A DNA stretch of 64,000 nucleotides from Nymphaea colorata. Lineage: Eukaryota > Streptophyta > Magnoliopsida > Nymphaeales > Nymphaeaceae. The notes beneath the pieces are model-generated. The model saw only the letters and a list, made by a program, of their open reading frames with translations. It was not told where the DNA came from and did no database searches. Numbering within the stretch: position 1 is the first letter of the stretch; each line of letters begins with the position of its first letter. Below are positions 22,502-33,318 of the stretch, piece after piece. The position numbers and the translations under genes were made by a program. Location of the stretch: contig NC_045141.1 in NCBI RefSeq assembly GCF_008831285.2, positions 7,487,353-7,551,352 of the forward strand, given 5' to 3'.

Positions 22502-24044
22502 GGCAATGCAGTTGATGGTAGATGCAAATTTTTTTTTTTTTGATATTTCTGATTTATGCCAGCTTTTATATATTCTCCAATGAGCCTTTTCTTTTGTTTG
22601 TTTGCTTGTTTTTTTCTTGCTGTGTGTGTTTCTTTTCCTGCCATACGCACTGGGGTTAGGGGTACATACAGGCTTGGGTTTGTTAGCTGAGGTCTTCAAC
22701 TCTTGACTGCCTCCAACATCTCATCTTGGTGATGAAGCCTTGAAGCCCATGTTGGTTTTTCATGCTTCATCTATAGCATATTTAGCTGAATTTTTTATCC
22801 TTTGTTTATCGTAGGATTAGAGTTATGATTTATTATCACTGATTTGTTTGAAAAAGAACAAGAAAAACTTAAATTTGCCTTTAGGAACAGACTGTTTTCA
22901 TTCGTATTCTTCATCAAAATGGAAAAAGAATTGTTTTTTTTTTCTTGTTTCTAGTTTGTGTTGGATCTTTTTTATGTGTAAATAATTGTACATATCTGTT
23001 TCGGTTTAGCTTTCAAGTATAGCTGGTTCTGTTTGTAATTTTTGGGCCGCCGTAGGATGGTTTGCTGTCTTGGGGTCCCCTATTTATTTTAGCAAATGTA
23101 ACTGACAAAAATTGAGGAATGTACTATACATTCTCTCTGCTCCTTCCTTTCTGTCTGAGTGATGAGATTGGCATGGCTGACATTTTCGAGAAATAACTTA
23201 ACGTGTTGATTTCCAGAATATTGTTTCTGAAAAATGGTGCACGATCTATTTTAGCTGATCCCTGCTCCTTTTATTCTACATGCATCGATGAACAGCCAAT
23301 CTTTTTGATAAACTGAAAAATGTGTGTGTGTGTGTATTGGATTGAGTGCCAGCCAATCTTGTTGATGGACAGCCTATGCTAATCTACGTTGGATGATTTC
23401 TGTTCTGCACTAAGGAGCATGTCCTTTATTATATCATCTATGTATTGGATGATTTCTGTTGGAAATTTGAACTGGGTTTTGGTGATCATGGCAGCTGGGT
23501 ATGGGAAGTGCTTTGGAGAAACTGTGTGGACAGGCCTTTGGAGCTGGGAGGTTGAGGATGCTGGGGATTTACAAGCAAAGCCAGAGGTCATGGGTTATTT
23601 TCTGTTCTGCACAGCCTTGATCTTGACTCCTGTCTACGTCTTCTCAAACTATATTCTAAAGCTTGCTCAAATTGTTGCTGCTATTATCCAATTTCCTCTT
23701 GGAGATGATGCTCTGCTCAGATCTGGACTCGAATCTGCTCGTCTGTTTTTCCATCAAAGGACATATGTAGCTACTGAAGTTGGCTTTTATTTTACCATAC
23801 TGTGTAGCCAATTTTAAACTTTTATTTCCTCGTATACATTATGTCCTATTTACATTTTGTTCAGTTGTTCAGTCATCAGCTTATGATTCTATAATAGTTA
23901 TTAATGAGAACAGTCTAATACCAAATGGTGTCTATTTGCAGCTCTAAACTGTTGGCAGGGTTGACTCGGTTGAGTGATTCACAAATTTCATCCCACGTCA
24001 TGAAATTTACTAGATATTTTAAAAAGAAGGATCATATTTTATTT
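22502..24044. other. Right interior of hAT 2, no recognised gene
   Basis: Mostly AT-rich with T-runs. An open frame at 23389-23817 (142 codons) contains a membrane-like stretch (YFLFCTALILTPVYVFSNYILKL) but no recognised family motif. The phrase TTTCTGTTCTGCAC occurs at about 23398 and 23600, hinting at a local duplication. It could be another captured piece or chance. Confidence 0.35.
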
Positions 24045-24225
24045 AGACGAGCTAATCGAGTTAATCGAGTCGAACTCGAGCTCGACTTTATTTAATCGAG
24101 TCGAGCTCGAGCTTGTGTTAGGTAGCTCGACTCCAGTTCGAGTCGAGTTCGAGCTCGAGCTTGTTGAGTCGAGTCGAGCTCGAGCTGGGCAAGCTCGAGC
24201 TCGACTCTGCTCGTGTGCAGCCCTA

Positions 24226-24233
24226 ATAAAACC
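24226..24233. repeat. 8-bp target duplication ATAAAACC, right copy (hAT 2)
   Basis: Identical to 18718-18725 and directly follows the right terminus of the element. Confidence 0.9.
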
Positions 24234-25322
24234 TGTATGTGCCCAAATCTGAAGTCGCCAATCTGCATTTGGTGATACTAGACTGCAAATATAGTTCACA
24301 CTAAAAACATTTAAAACCCAATTTGTTATGACAAACTTACACTTATGCCATCTACTACATTCTATATTCAAGTCAAGCAAATGATATTGCACTAGAAACC
24401 TAGATATGTATAGGTTAAAACAAAAAATTTGAACTTAAATAAGAGACCTAGTTTGAGAGTTATTAAATAAATATCGTAGACTATCTCTAACCATAACCAT
24501 ATAAAGAATTTGCTCTTTAATTTGATAGCTAAGACCAAAACCCTGTAGAGAATTGAATCTGAAAAGTAGAAGTGTACTGATTAGTCTGACTCTTATAACA
24601 GACATGAATTATGGAGTGATTTGGTTATGCAATTGAAATTGTACAATAGCATTTTGAATGGTTTGATACTCTAGTGTGTCAATATACAATACAAGGATGG
24701 AACTGAATTTAATTTAAGTTTATGATGAAATTGGTGAATTTGTTTACGTTAATAATATGATGACTAAGTGATTATTATTTGTGTAAATAAGTGATGGCTA
24801 AGTGATTAGTATTGTCTTTTAATGAAAGTTGCATTTCTCTAAACGTAGGAACGTGGTATGTAAGATAAATGGGTTCTTTAAAAGACTGTAACAAGCATGA
24901 GAGAATAAACAAAGTAAAAATAAGTGTAAATTTAATATGACATTTTTCCCAGCACAACTATTATACCCTTGTACTAAACTCAAACAAATAAACAATTTTA
25001 CCAAAAAAAGAGTTTATAGATTAACAAAGAATTAAAATCAGTTTAGCTATTGTAGATTCATCACAGAATTAAATTCAACTAACTAAATCCATTAAAAAAA
25101 ATCTGAGCAATAAAAATCAATAATCAAACCCATGGTAGAACGAGACTCACAATAACAAAAGTGACCAAAGTAAGAACTGAATCAAACAACTAAAGTAGGA
25201 CCTCTCTAGAGGCAGCACAAGTAGATAGAGTGATTTCTCTACGCCCTTCTTAAGTGGTAGCAACACATAGAGATTGAGGAAGAAAGATATGCAAAAAGAT
25301 TACTACAGCCCTTGACCTACCC

Positions 25323-25371
<49 letters not shown>
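24234..25371. other. AT-rich spacer with TA/GA microsatellite
   Basis: No gene is recognised. A TA run at about 25326-25352 passes into a GA run to 25370, next to the foldback MITE. Confidence 0.4.
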
Positions 25372-25743
25372 AAAGCTGAACCATGATTTAACATTTATTT
25401 GTCAAGTGAACAGCTGATGAGAGACGTCCGATCAAATGATTACAGAGCCCAGATGCTGCCCATTGTTTTTATTTTTTAGCTTTCCTTTTCACCCATCTTC
25501 TCCCTCCCTCCCACCACTATATCACCACCAGGGGTGGAGTGCCAGCAGCCACCCCTAGTGGTGATATAGTGATGGGAGGGAAGGTGGCAGTCGAGCAAGA
25601 AAAGGAGGGGGAGGGGACATAGAAAAATTAAAAAATAATAAGAATAACAAACTGAACAGCATTTGGGCCATCAAATCATGAAATCGGACGGCTCTCATTT
25701 GCTGTCCATTTGACAAATAAATGATAAAATCATAGTTCAGTTT
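25372..25743. mobile_element. Foldback MITE with long inverted repeats, 372 bp
   Basis: The left arm (from AAGCTGAACCATGATTTAAC) and the inverse of the right arm (AACTGAACTATGATTTTATC) match imperfectly across nearly the whole element. The centre is a strong hairpin at about 25508-25576 whose arms contain CACTATATCACCACCAGGGG. There is no coding capacity. The flanking duplication is not clear, so the superfamily is not assigned. Transcripts would form a long double-stranded stem. Confidence 0.8.
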
Positions 25744-25746
25744 CAC

Positions 25747-25871
25747 CAATTGTGGAGCCACATATGGGATGGTGTGAGCAGTTGCCCACCCCAGGCCCTT
25801 AGGAGTGCCCCCTTGAATATGTAAATCTGTGAATGACTGACCCTCCAGAAAATTTTTTGGCTCTGCCACTG
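25747..25871. mobile_element. Tiny hAT-like MITE, 125 bp
   Basis: The left end CAATTGTGGAGCCAC and the inverse of the right end CAGTGGCAGAGCCAA form a short imperfect TIR. The CAGTGGCGGAGCCA-type terminus is one I know from widespread short hAT derivatives in plants. The interior contains CCACCCCAGG and GGGGGC-type (inverse) words typical of them. It lies only 3 bases from the foldback MITE. The flanking duplication is not resolved. Confidence 0.5.
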
Positions 25872-27751
25872 AGTTTCACACTCTCTCTCTCTTTATATAT
25901 ATATATATATATAGAAGCGACATGCCTATCTCATATTCTCAAAATGCTTCCTCCATTACCGTGGATGAATCATTGTTGGTTGATTATCTTTTCACTTAAA
26001 AGCAAGCATTCCATGGACTACCACCCCTACAAGATGTAGGGCACCAATCAAACCCCCTTTGTTTACTAGTTGAGGAAAGATGATCACTTGTATCTTATTT
26101 ATACTTCCATACGATTATAACATGACTTGCTTGACAAATGAACAAGATGAAGGATGTTTATGTGAAGTTAAACTTATAAATGAAAAATAAGTCATGGTGG
26201 CAACTTTTAAAATAATTTCTTTTGAGGCAATAGCACCAGCTGAAAACACGGCAGGAGAAACTTGTGGAGGATCAGAAGAAAATCCTCAAACAAGTGAACT
26301 GTTAAATAGACTTTCCATTAATATTACATATGCATCCGTACTTATATGTGATGCCTATCACTTCTCTTGCAAAAAGTTATCCATTAAAAGGAAGCTTTCT
26401 AAGTAGCAAATATTGGAAATCAAAAACTCCATGCTACTCTCAAAAGGAGATTCCCGGGAAATTTTGTTTCTCATTCATGATATCAGCTTCTTTTGTATAG
26501 GCAACCTACTAAATGATAATCCCTTTTTTAGGACTTTCAATTCCATTTCTTTTATTTTTATCAAATTTGTGTTTGCATTTTATGTCTTTCACATGAATTA
26601 TATGCACATGTATATGTATGTGTTCATATGTATAATAATTACTACACCTGAATATGAAGGATAATCCTTATTTTACCCAAGAAGGCTCCAACAAAATGGA
26701 TTTTCATAATATCACTTCCAATAGGAGTTATGGTTGATCCTAAAGTTCTTCTAATGAAGAAGAACCTCTAGTACACTAAAACCTTCTCAGGAGTCATGTT
26801 CTATATTATAGGTTTTATATTTTGTCTTTTACAACAAAAAAGTTCATATATTTTAAACTTTTGAAGTTCTGGATTTTACCATTTTTATTTTTTTGACACC
26901 ACACTTTCTTTAAATTTCTTTTGTATTTTTGTTTCTGATCCAACTTTTATCCTTACATTTAAAAGGTATATAGGAAATGTGATGTCTATCTTAGTTTCTC
27001 CTTTTGTTTTTTTTTCTGCCACAAGGAAACCATAGTTGGAGTATGAAACATATATAGTCTCATTCCAAGCCATGTAAAAGTCTATGACTAATGCCCTCAC
27101 CAACAACCAATGTCTGCTTAGGCAAACAGAGGGCAGTTCCTATAATATTTGAACTATACCCTATTTCCCAATAGTTGAATCCCAATTAAAGTTCTGGGTG
27201 GGTGAATTTCGATATATGTTCAAGTTCCATACATCTTGAAGTATTGGATATTATGTTGCATGTCTTCATATACATGAGTGCTTCAGATGAAAATCAACCA
27301 TATTGTCTATATTATACTCATTTTCTCTGCCCATCCTACAACAATAATGTTTTAATATGATTATGTTTTTGCAAGATTTTATACTTAATCAGCTCTCTAT
27401 AACCAACGTTTGTAAAAGATAAGTCTCAAATTTCAAAACTTTTTAAGCACAAACCATAAATTATATTCCTAAAATTGGGCACTTTTTTCCTTTAATAAGG
27501 CCCTTTAATTTCCGTAAGATGGACCTTAGGGGCACAAATAGGATTTTTCTAGAGAAAATTATCAAAAAAAAATATAGTACATCTTTTCTAAAATATTTCT
27601 AACACATTTTGTCATACAAGGAGACTTATCGTTTTAGAAGCTCTTATAGACTGCACTCCTAAGATGGTCCAATTAGCAGCATGTCAATTTGTAGCTCTCT
27701 ATTTATTTTGATGCCATTTTATCGTAAGTGATTAATCACCTCCTTCTCAAT
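25872..27751. other. AT-rich spacer, no gene seen
   Basis: A CT run and a TA run occupy about 25881-25913. Several short frames lack any recognised motif. No repeats with clear ends were found. Confidence 0.4.
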
Positions 27752-28020
27752 TGAAACATTTCTATGTCTCTTATGCTTCTATAAAAAGGATGAAGTGAGA
27801 GAACGTAGGAGAAATTTTAGAAGAGAACTGACAGCTCTTTTGATAGTCCTGTTCTAATCTTTTATTAACATATATTCATTTACAATACAAAGAACATAGA
27901 TCGTACTAAAATTTTACAACATGCCACCATGCAAACCATATTGCACGGTCTATTAACACAACATATTGAATCGGGTCCAATTTGAAACCAGATCCAAACA
28001 GAATAACATGCCTTTTTTCA
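27752..28020 (-). repeat. 3' LTR of the minus-strand copia element
   Basis: Shares long stretches with 33048-33318, for example CTTTTATTAACATATATTCATTT versus its single-difference counterpart, and CACGGTCTATTA. On the minus strand it begins TGAAAAAAGGCATG right after the polypurine tract. The plus-strand left edge is set by rough similarity. Confidence 0.8.
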
Positions 28021-28029
28021 CCCTTCCTC

Positions 28030-28680
28030 AAGTTGTGCATAGTTGCGAACCATAAACAACTTGCCCTTTAGTAAACAAAATCTTTCTTTCGTTAACCCTT
28101 TGGTGTGAAGAACTGCTATTTGATTTACTGTATGTATGCATTTGGGATCAATTCTCTTCAACTTTCTGTGAGATAAAATGTTGGTCAATCTCAATATGTT
28201 TTGCATGGCTGTGATGAATAGGGTTAAATAATAAATTAATTGCACTCTGATTATCACATAGTAGAACAAACCAAGATATTATTTTCTCCAACTTCTGTCA
28301 ACAAATGCCTCACCCATATAGCTTCATCAGTTGCAGCTGCCATTGCTCTGTATTTAGCTTCTCTGCTCGAATGGGGTACAACCTTTTGTTTCCTATTACT
28401 CCATGACACCAAGTTTCTTCATATAAAGACATTTGTATCTTGGGATTGATCCCGTTCATCAAGGTCACATGTCCAATCAGCATCACTATACACAATCAAC
28501 TCATGGTCTCTTGAGTTTGCACTTGTTTGCCTATAGATGATTCTATCCTCCAACATTCCTTTCAAGTACCTCAAAATGCGCTTGACTGCATCCATATGAG
28601 TTGTATAGTGTTCATGCATGAACTGAGACACCTGATTGACAGCATAAACAATGTCAGACTGTGTAAGGTCAAATATTTAA
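28030..28680 (-). pseudogene. pol: copia RNase H remnant
   Basis: On the minus strand, HMDAVKRILRYLKG...LIVYSDADW (28419-28631) is the RNase H entry of copia pol, including the catalytic SDADW. The domain continues through a remnant ending HTKGLTKERFCLLKGKL near 28060, the usual last block before the polypurine tract. Frameshifts separate the blocks. Confidence 0.8.
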
Positions 28681-28749
28681 CACAGCTAGAAGACTTCAAT
28701 ATTCAGTCATATCTGCATACAGTTGTCCATCTTGAGCATTCATTTTGTG

Positions 28750-29660
28750 ATTAAGAATGCTGGGTGTGGTTACTCAAACATCAATTAGGTACTTATGCTG
28801 TGTGAGAGACATGAAATCTTCTTTCTTGTCCACTTCCACTCGAAGGAAGTATCATAGAGCTCCAAGGTCCATCATGTTAAACTTTTTGCCCAACAAATGT
28901 TTACATCTCTGACATCAATTTCTAAATTTCTTGTAAATAATGATATCATCAACATAAATCAAAAGCAAAGTAGTAATGTTAAACTCACTATAGATAAAAA
29001 GGGAATGATCTAGTCGACACTTATGGAATCCATGTCTCTGAACCTGAATAGAAAAACTGTAGAACTATGATCTTGAGGCTTGCTTTAAACCATAATTCTC
29101 TCCTTTAACTTGCACATGTATTCTTGTGAGTCACTTTATATATACCTAGACGGTTGTTCCATATAAACTTCTTTCCTCAAATCTCCATGTAGGCATTTTT
29201 CACATCAAGCTGATTTGTTGGCTATTGATTTTCTATAGCTGGAGCCAAAATTATTTGACGAGTTCTCATCCTGACCACTGGACTGAAAGGCTCATCATAA
29301 TCTTGTCCTCCTTGTTGTGTAAACCCTCTTGATACCAGTCATGCCTTATATCTCACTATCCTTCCATCAGGCTTATACTTGATTTTGTACACTCATTTAC
29401 ACTCGAGTACATTTGTCAGTCGGTCTCGGTACTATCTCCCATGTCCCATACTCATGTAGTGTCTCTATCTTATCATTCATGGCCTCTTTCCATTTCTTCG
29501 AGCTTATAGTTTGGTTGAAAAACACATGCTCATATTCTTTGTCTATGGCTGATAAAAACAATTGAAAATCCTTGGATAATTGGTTACAGCTCACCTGCCT
29601 GTCCATCGGATGTTTAGCACCAGACGATCCCCTACAATTAGATTTCATTAAGGAAGAATA
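28750..29660 (-). pseudogene. pol: copia reverse transcriptase remnant
   Basis: SSKKWKEAMNDKIETLHEYGTWEIVPRP (29397-29648, minus) is the start of the copia RT domain (WxxAMxxEIxxLxxNxTWxLVxxP). Further upstream in plus coordinates the strand keeps RT-like text with many stops, including a YVDDIII-like area near 28950. The enzyme is not intact. Confidence 0.75.
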
Positions 29661-29859
29661 GGAGGTGAAAGATTCATCATCAGCACCTCTAAGTGGAGTT
29701 GTAGACTGCTTATCACACCACTATAAACAATCCCTTTAAATCTTCCTTCTTCATGTGGCAGTGATGGCATGACATTCTTAGTATTTTGCGGACATGACAT
29801 TGCAAGTTTGTTGAGGATCTACAAACAATTCTACATTTAACCTCAAACGATACACCTCC

Positions 29860-30840
29860 ATTGCATGCAAGCAAGTGGAGAGGAGGATTTTGTTTATCAA
29901 AATTAATCTCATCAAATACGACATTATGTGGCACCTTGATAACTTTTCTAGCATGATCATAGCATTTGTACCCACTATAATTGTCAGCATATCCAACAAA
30001 TATACACTTTATTGCTTTGTCTTGAAATTTGTTTCTATGTAACCTGTCAATATGAACATAACGTATACTTCCAAAAGCACACAGTTCATTATAGTTAGGA
30101 TGAGTGCCCACAAGAGTGTCAAATGGACATTTGCCCTCAACTATAAGCATAGGGAATTTATCACAAAAACTGCACTGTGAAAGGCCTCAGTCCATAGATT
30201 GATAGGAAGGTTGCTATCATGCATCATGCTCATGGCACTCTCAACAATGTGCCTATGTTTGCATTCTGCTATCCCATTCTACTGGGGTGTATGTAGGCAA
30301 TACACTCTTCTCCCTATTCTATGACTTTGGAGATAGTAAATAAATTCACTAGATGTGTACTCACTCCATCAGATTAGAGAGTTTGAATGAAAGATGAAAA
30401 CTGATTTTCAATAAGAGCATGAAACCGTTGGAATATTCGGAATACTTTTGACTTGTTTTTTAAAAAGAAAATCCATGTGTATCGAGAGAAACTATCAATA
30501 AATATAAGGTAATATCAGCTTCTAAAAACAGAGGGAAGTGGCACTAAGGCCCACACATCAAAACAAATGATTTGAAAAGGTTTTGAAGCTCTTTTATTTA
30601 TAGCTGACGACTAGGACACTTTTCAGTTCCAAAATCATCTTTAACACCATGATGTGGGATGAGATTGTTCAACAATAATTTCTTGATAAAATGACTCCCA
30701 CAATGATCTAATCTACTATGCCAAATATTTGGCCTATTATATTGAGCGACACTAAGGAGTAACTTAGACACAATAGAGGGGCTGCTTTTTAGCTTCAAGC
30801 TGGGAGGATTACCACAAGACTCTTCTTGAAAAACATACAT
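29860..30840 (-). pseudogene. pol: copia pre-integrase and integrase remnant
   Basis: The pre-integrase zinc-binding block HSRLDHCGSHFIKKLL is at about 30680-30735 (minus). The core follows with stops. The integrase C-terminal part CPFDTLVGTHPNYNELCAFGS...KCIFVGYADNYSGYKCYD...VVFDE at 29880-30130 matches the copia PSYxxLKxFGCxCF...GYxxxxKGYRxxD pattern. The domain is broken by frameshifts. Confidence 0.82.
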
Positions 30841-31099
30841 GTTCCCCTCACATTTGCCTTTAGCAAATGTCTTCTTTGTGTGAAGGTCCTTGACCTGAAT
30901 AGACGAAGGAGAAAATTCAACTGAGGTAGAGTTGTCATCAACAAGCCTAGAAATAGAGACAATATTTTTTTAGTATTGGGAGCATGACAGAAATTGGAAA
31001 GTTTGATTTGAGAGTTTGGCAAGAAAATAACAGACTCTCCAATATGAGTAATAGTATGGTGAGCTCCATCTTAATGACTATTCTACCTTTACCAAAATA

Positions 31100-32170
31100 A
31101 GGAAAGAGGTTAAAGATCTTACCAGCATCACCTGTTACATGAGCAGTTGTGCTCGAGTCAATGTACCATTTGCTATTGTCATTTGTCTCAAGTTCAATTC
31201 AGTCATGGCTGATATCAATAATTCCTTTAATTCTAAAGTATTCCTTTTGATCTCACTCTCTTTCTTCTCTTCCTTTTGTCAATTCTTACCCATGTTTACA
31301 AGATTGTACCAGCACTGGTCCAGCAGTTTTCTCTCATATGTCCTTTCTTGTAAAAAATGAAACAAGTGGGAATGGTCTTTTGGCCTGATGCATTAGCGGA
31401 TGCAGTCAGAATGGGTAATAGTCCTCTACGTCCAAAACAACCACGGCCTTGTCCTCCACCACCACGATTAAAGTACCCACCTTGTTCTTCACCATAAGAT
31501 AAAGTAGTGGCCAACACATTTTGAGAGCCACCTTGAGAGGACTCTACCTAAGAGAAACCATTCAATGTTTGCTCATACTAGATTAACTTAATTCGCAGTG
31601 CTTCATATCTGGGCAACTCTGGTAAACTAGTTAGAAAAGTAACCAGCATGTTCTAATCAGGTCCAAAAGCATTCAATACTTGTTGCACCTTATCCATATC
31701 ACTAACAAAAGACTCTACCAAAGCTAACTGATCTGAAAACAGTTTCACCTTGTTGAGAAACTGTAGCATTGACATTGTTCCCTTTTGCATCATCTGAAAT
31801 TCGCTCTTCAATAATATATTTTTTGGCTGTGAGTATGTCTCCACAAGCATATTCCACAACTTCGTTGTTGTGCAAAGCTCATTAACCTCAACAAGGACCT
31901 ATCCTGATGAAGTTGATCGAATGTAGGCCGCAGACATTGATCTTTTCTTTCCCATGCCTCATAGTCAAGATTTCTAACCTGCTTTCTAGAAATCATCCCC
32001 TTCTCATCTTTTTCCTCTTGAATAATGAACACTGGTGGAATTGGTACAGTTCCATGCTGGTGGCCAAGGAGACCCTGACTTCTTATAAAGGGAATGATTT
32101 TCTTTTTCCAGGTCAATTCAATTTCTCAAACACAAGATGGTTTAGGAAGCTAGAAAGAGGAATAGAGGAA
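31100..32170 (-). pseudogene. gag: copia gag remnant
   Basis: On the minus strand, WNMLVETYSQ..NILLKSEFQMMQKGTMSMLQFLNKVK (31653-31859) is the copia gag helical domain. A decayed zinc knuckle (CFIFYKKGHMRENC) lies near 31330-31370. N-terminal text with DYEAWERKDQCLRP is near 31930-31990. Multiple shifts are present. Confidence 0.78.
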
Positions 32171-32572
32171 TCCATTGAAAGTGAATTATAGAGATAACAC
32201 ACAAAAGAAAGGTCCAACCGAAATCAAAGGAAGCGAAAAAGTAGCACAGAAAAGTCACCAAGTCAGGACAAAGGCAAGCAAAGTGAAGTCTGGTCAGTTC
32301 ATAATATTTGGTTTGATAGTACAAATTTCGTCCCCTTTTTCTCTCTTTCTTGGGCTTGTTCCCTTTTGTTTTGGTTTTTTTTTTCTTGTTCCTTTTCGTT
32401 TTCTTCTTCCCTTTTTTCCTTTTTTTTTGAAGGGGGGAAATGACAAATGCTACAAAACAGACCAGAGCTGAACTATGTAAAGTTGGCAATCAGCAAGCTT
32501 AGAATCCACATATTTAAAAGCTTATAACCATGCCCAACTAGGCTGACAATGAAGACATTTCACAGAATTTCA

Positions 32573-32619
<47 letters not shown>

Positions 32620-33035
32620 CAAACAAATACAGCGACAGAGCAGAACAACCACTGATTTTCAGTTCTGACATCAAGTTAGAATACAACAGACAATCTTAAA
32701 CCTGACATCAGATAGGGTTCTGAAGTTGAACCAGTATGAGGCTGATGACGATCACAGTGTATTAAGAGAACTGATCATATTTCAGAAAGAAAGAAGAGTA
32801 GACTCCAAGTGGAATGAGCAGACCGTTGATTACAAAAACTAGGGTTTTTTTTTTTTAAATGGGCTTTTCAAATTTCAGCAGAACCTAGAAAAAGCAAGCA
32901 GAATATGATAAGGAGAAATGGTGGAGTAGAAGAGAAATAGGAGAATAATGGGGAGAGAAATCAATGATCTAGAACTTACCTGAAGAAGGAAGAATCTCCC
33001 ATGCCACTCCATTGGAGTCTCCCTAGAACCACCAT
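32171..33035 (-). other. Untranslated leader of the minus-strand copia element
   Basis: The stretch between primer site and gag. It contains T-rich and GAAAA-rich low complexity (32330-32440) and a TA run at 32577-32617. No coding frame is credible. Confidence 0.5.
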
Positions 33036-33047
33036 GGTCTGATACCA
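33036..33047 (-). other. Primer-binding site of the minus-strand copia element
   Basis: On the minus strand it reads TGGTATCAGACC, directly after the CA end of the 5' LTR. Confidence 0.8.
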
Positions 33048-33318
33048 TGTTGGTTTTCTTAATGTCCAGAGTCACTCATTCAAGAAGGATAAAGTGAGAG
33101 AACACAAGAGAAATTTCACAAGAGAATCAGCAGCTCTTTCAATAGTTCTGCCCTAATCCTTTATTAACGTATATTCATTTGCAAGACAAAGAAACAGGTC
33201 ATATTAAATATTGACAACATAACCCCGCACAAACCATACTACACGGTCTATTAGCACAACATATTGGACCGGGTGCAATATGGAACCAGATCCAAACATA
33301 ATGACATGCCTTTCTTCA
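33048..33318 (-). repeat. 5' LTR of the minus-strand copia element
   Basis: A 271-bp LTR bounded by TGTTGG and TTCTTCA in plus orientation. It is collinear with 27752-28020, with frequent point differences, indicating an old insertion. Confidence 0.85.

Larger units (their letters stand above)
18726..24225 (+). mobile_element. hAT DNA transposon 2 with captured host sequence, 5.5 kb
   Basis: The left end reads TAGGGCTGCACAACGAGTCG and the right end is its imperfect inverse (GTGTGCAGCCCTA), bounded by a perfect 8-bp duplication. Subterminal regions of about 200 bases on each side consist of repeated GAGCTCG/GAGTCGAG words (18740-18915 and 24045-24215). The interior has a BED-finger exon but no DUF659 or hAT dimerisation region that I can find, and includes a Sec61-alpha-like fragment. 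It therefore looks like a non-autonomous, gene-capturing (Pack-type) hAT. A 415-bp relative is at 63244-63658. Confidence 0.9.
27752..33318 (-). mobile_element. Ty1/copia LTR retrotransposon, minus strand, decayed
   Basis: Two related LTRs (27752-28020 and 33048-33318) flank, on the minus strand, a primer site (TGGTATCAGACC, 33036-33047), gag, pre-integrase, integrase, RT and RNase H remnants, and a polypurine tract (GAGGAAGGG) abutting the 3' LTR. The order INT before RT marks Ty1/copia. The coding region is broken by many stops and shifts. No clear 5-bp duplication was found, and the left outer edge is approximate. Confidence 0.88.

Noticed and set aside
23389-23817. 142-codon frame with a membrane-like stretch
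   Set aside because: Not recognised and lies in transposon interior; kept only as a possible captured piece, not called as a gene.
27752-33318. Recent, active copia element
   Set aside because: LTRs differ at many sites and the coding region has many stops and frameshifts.
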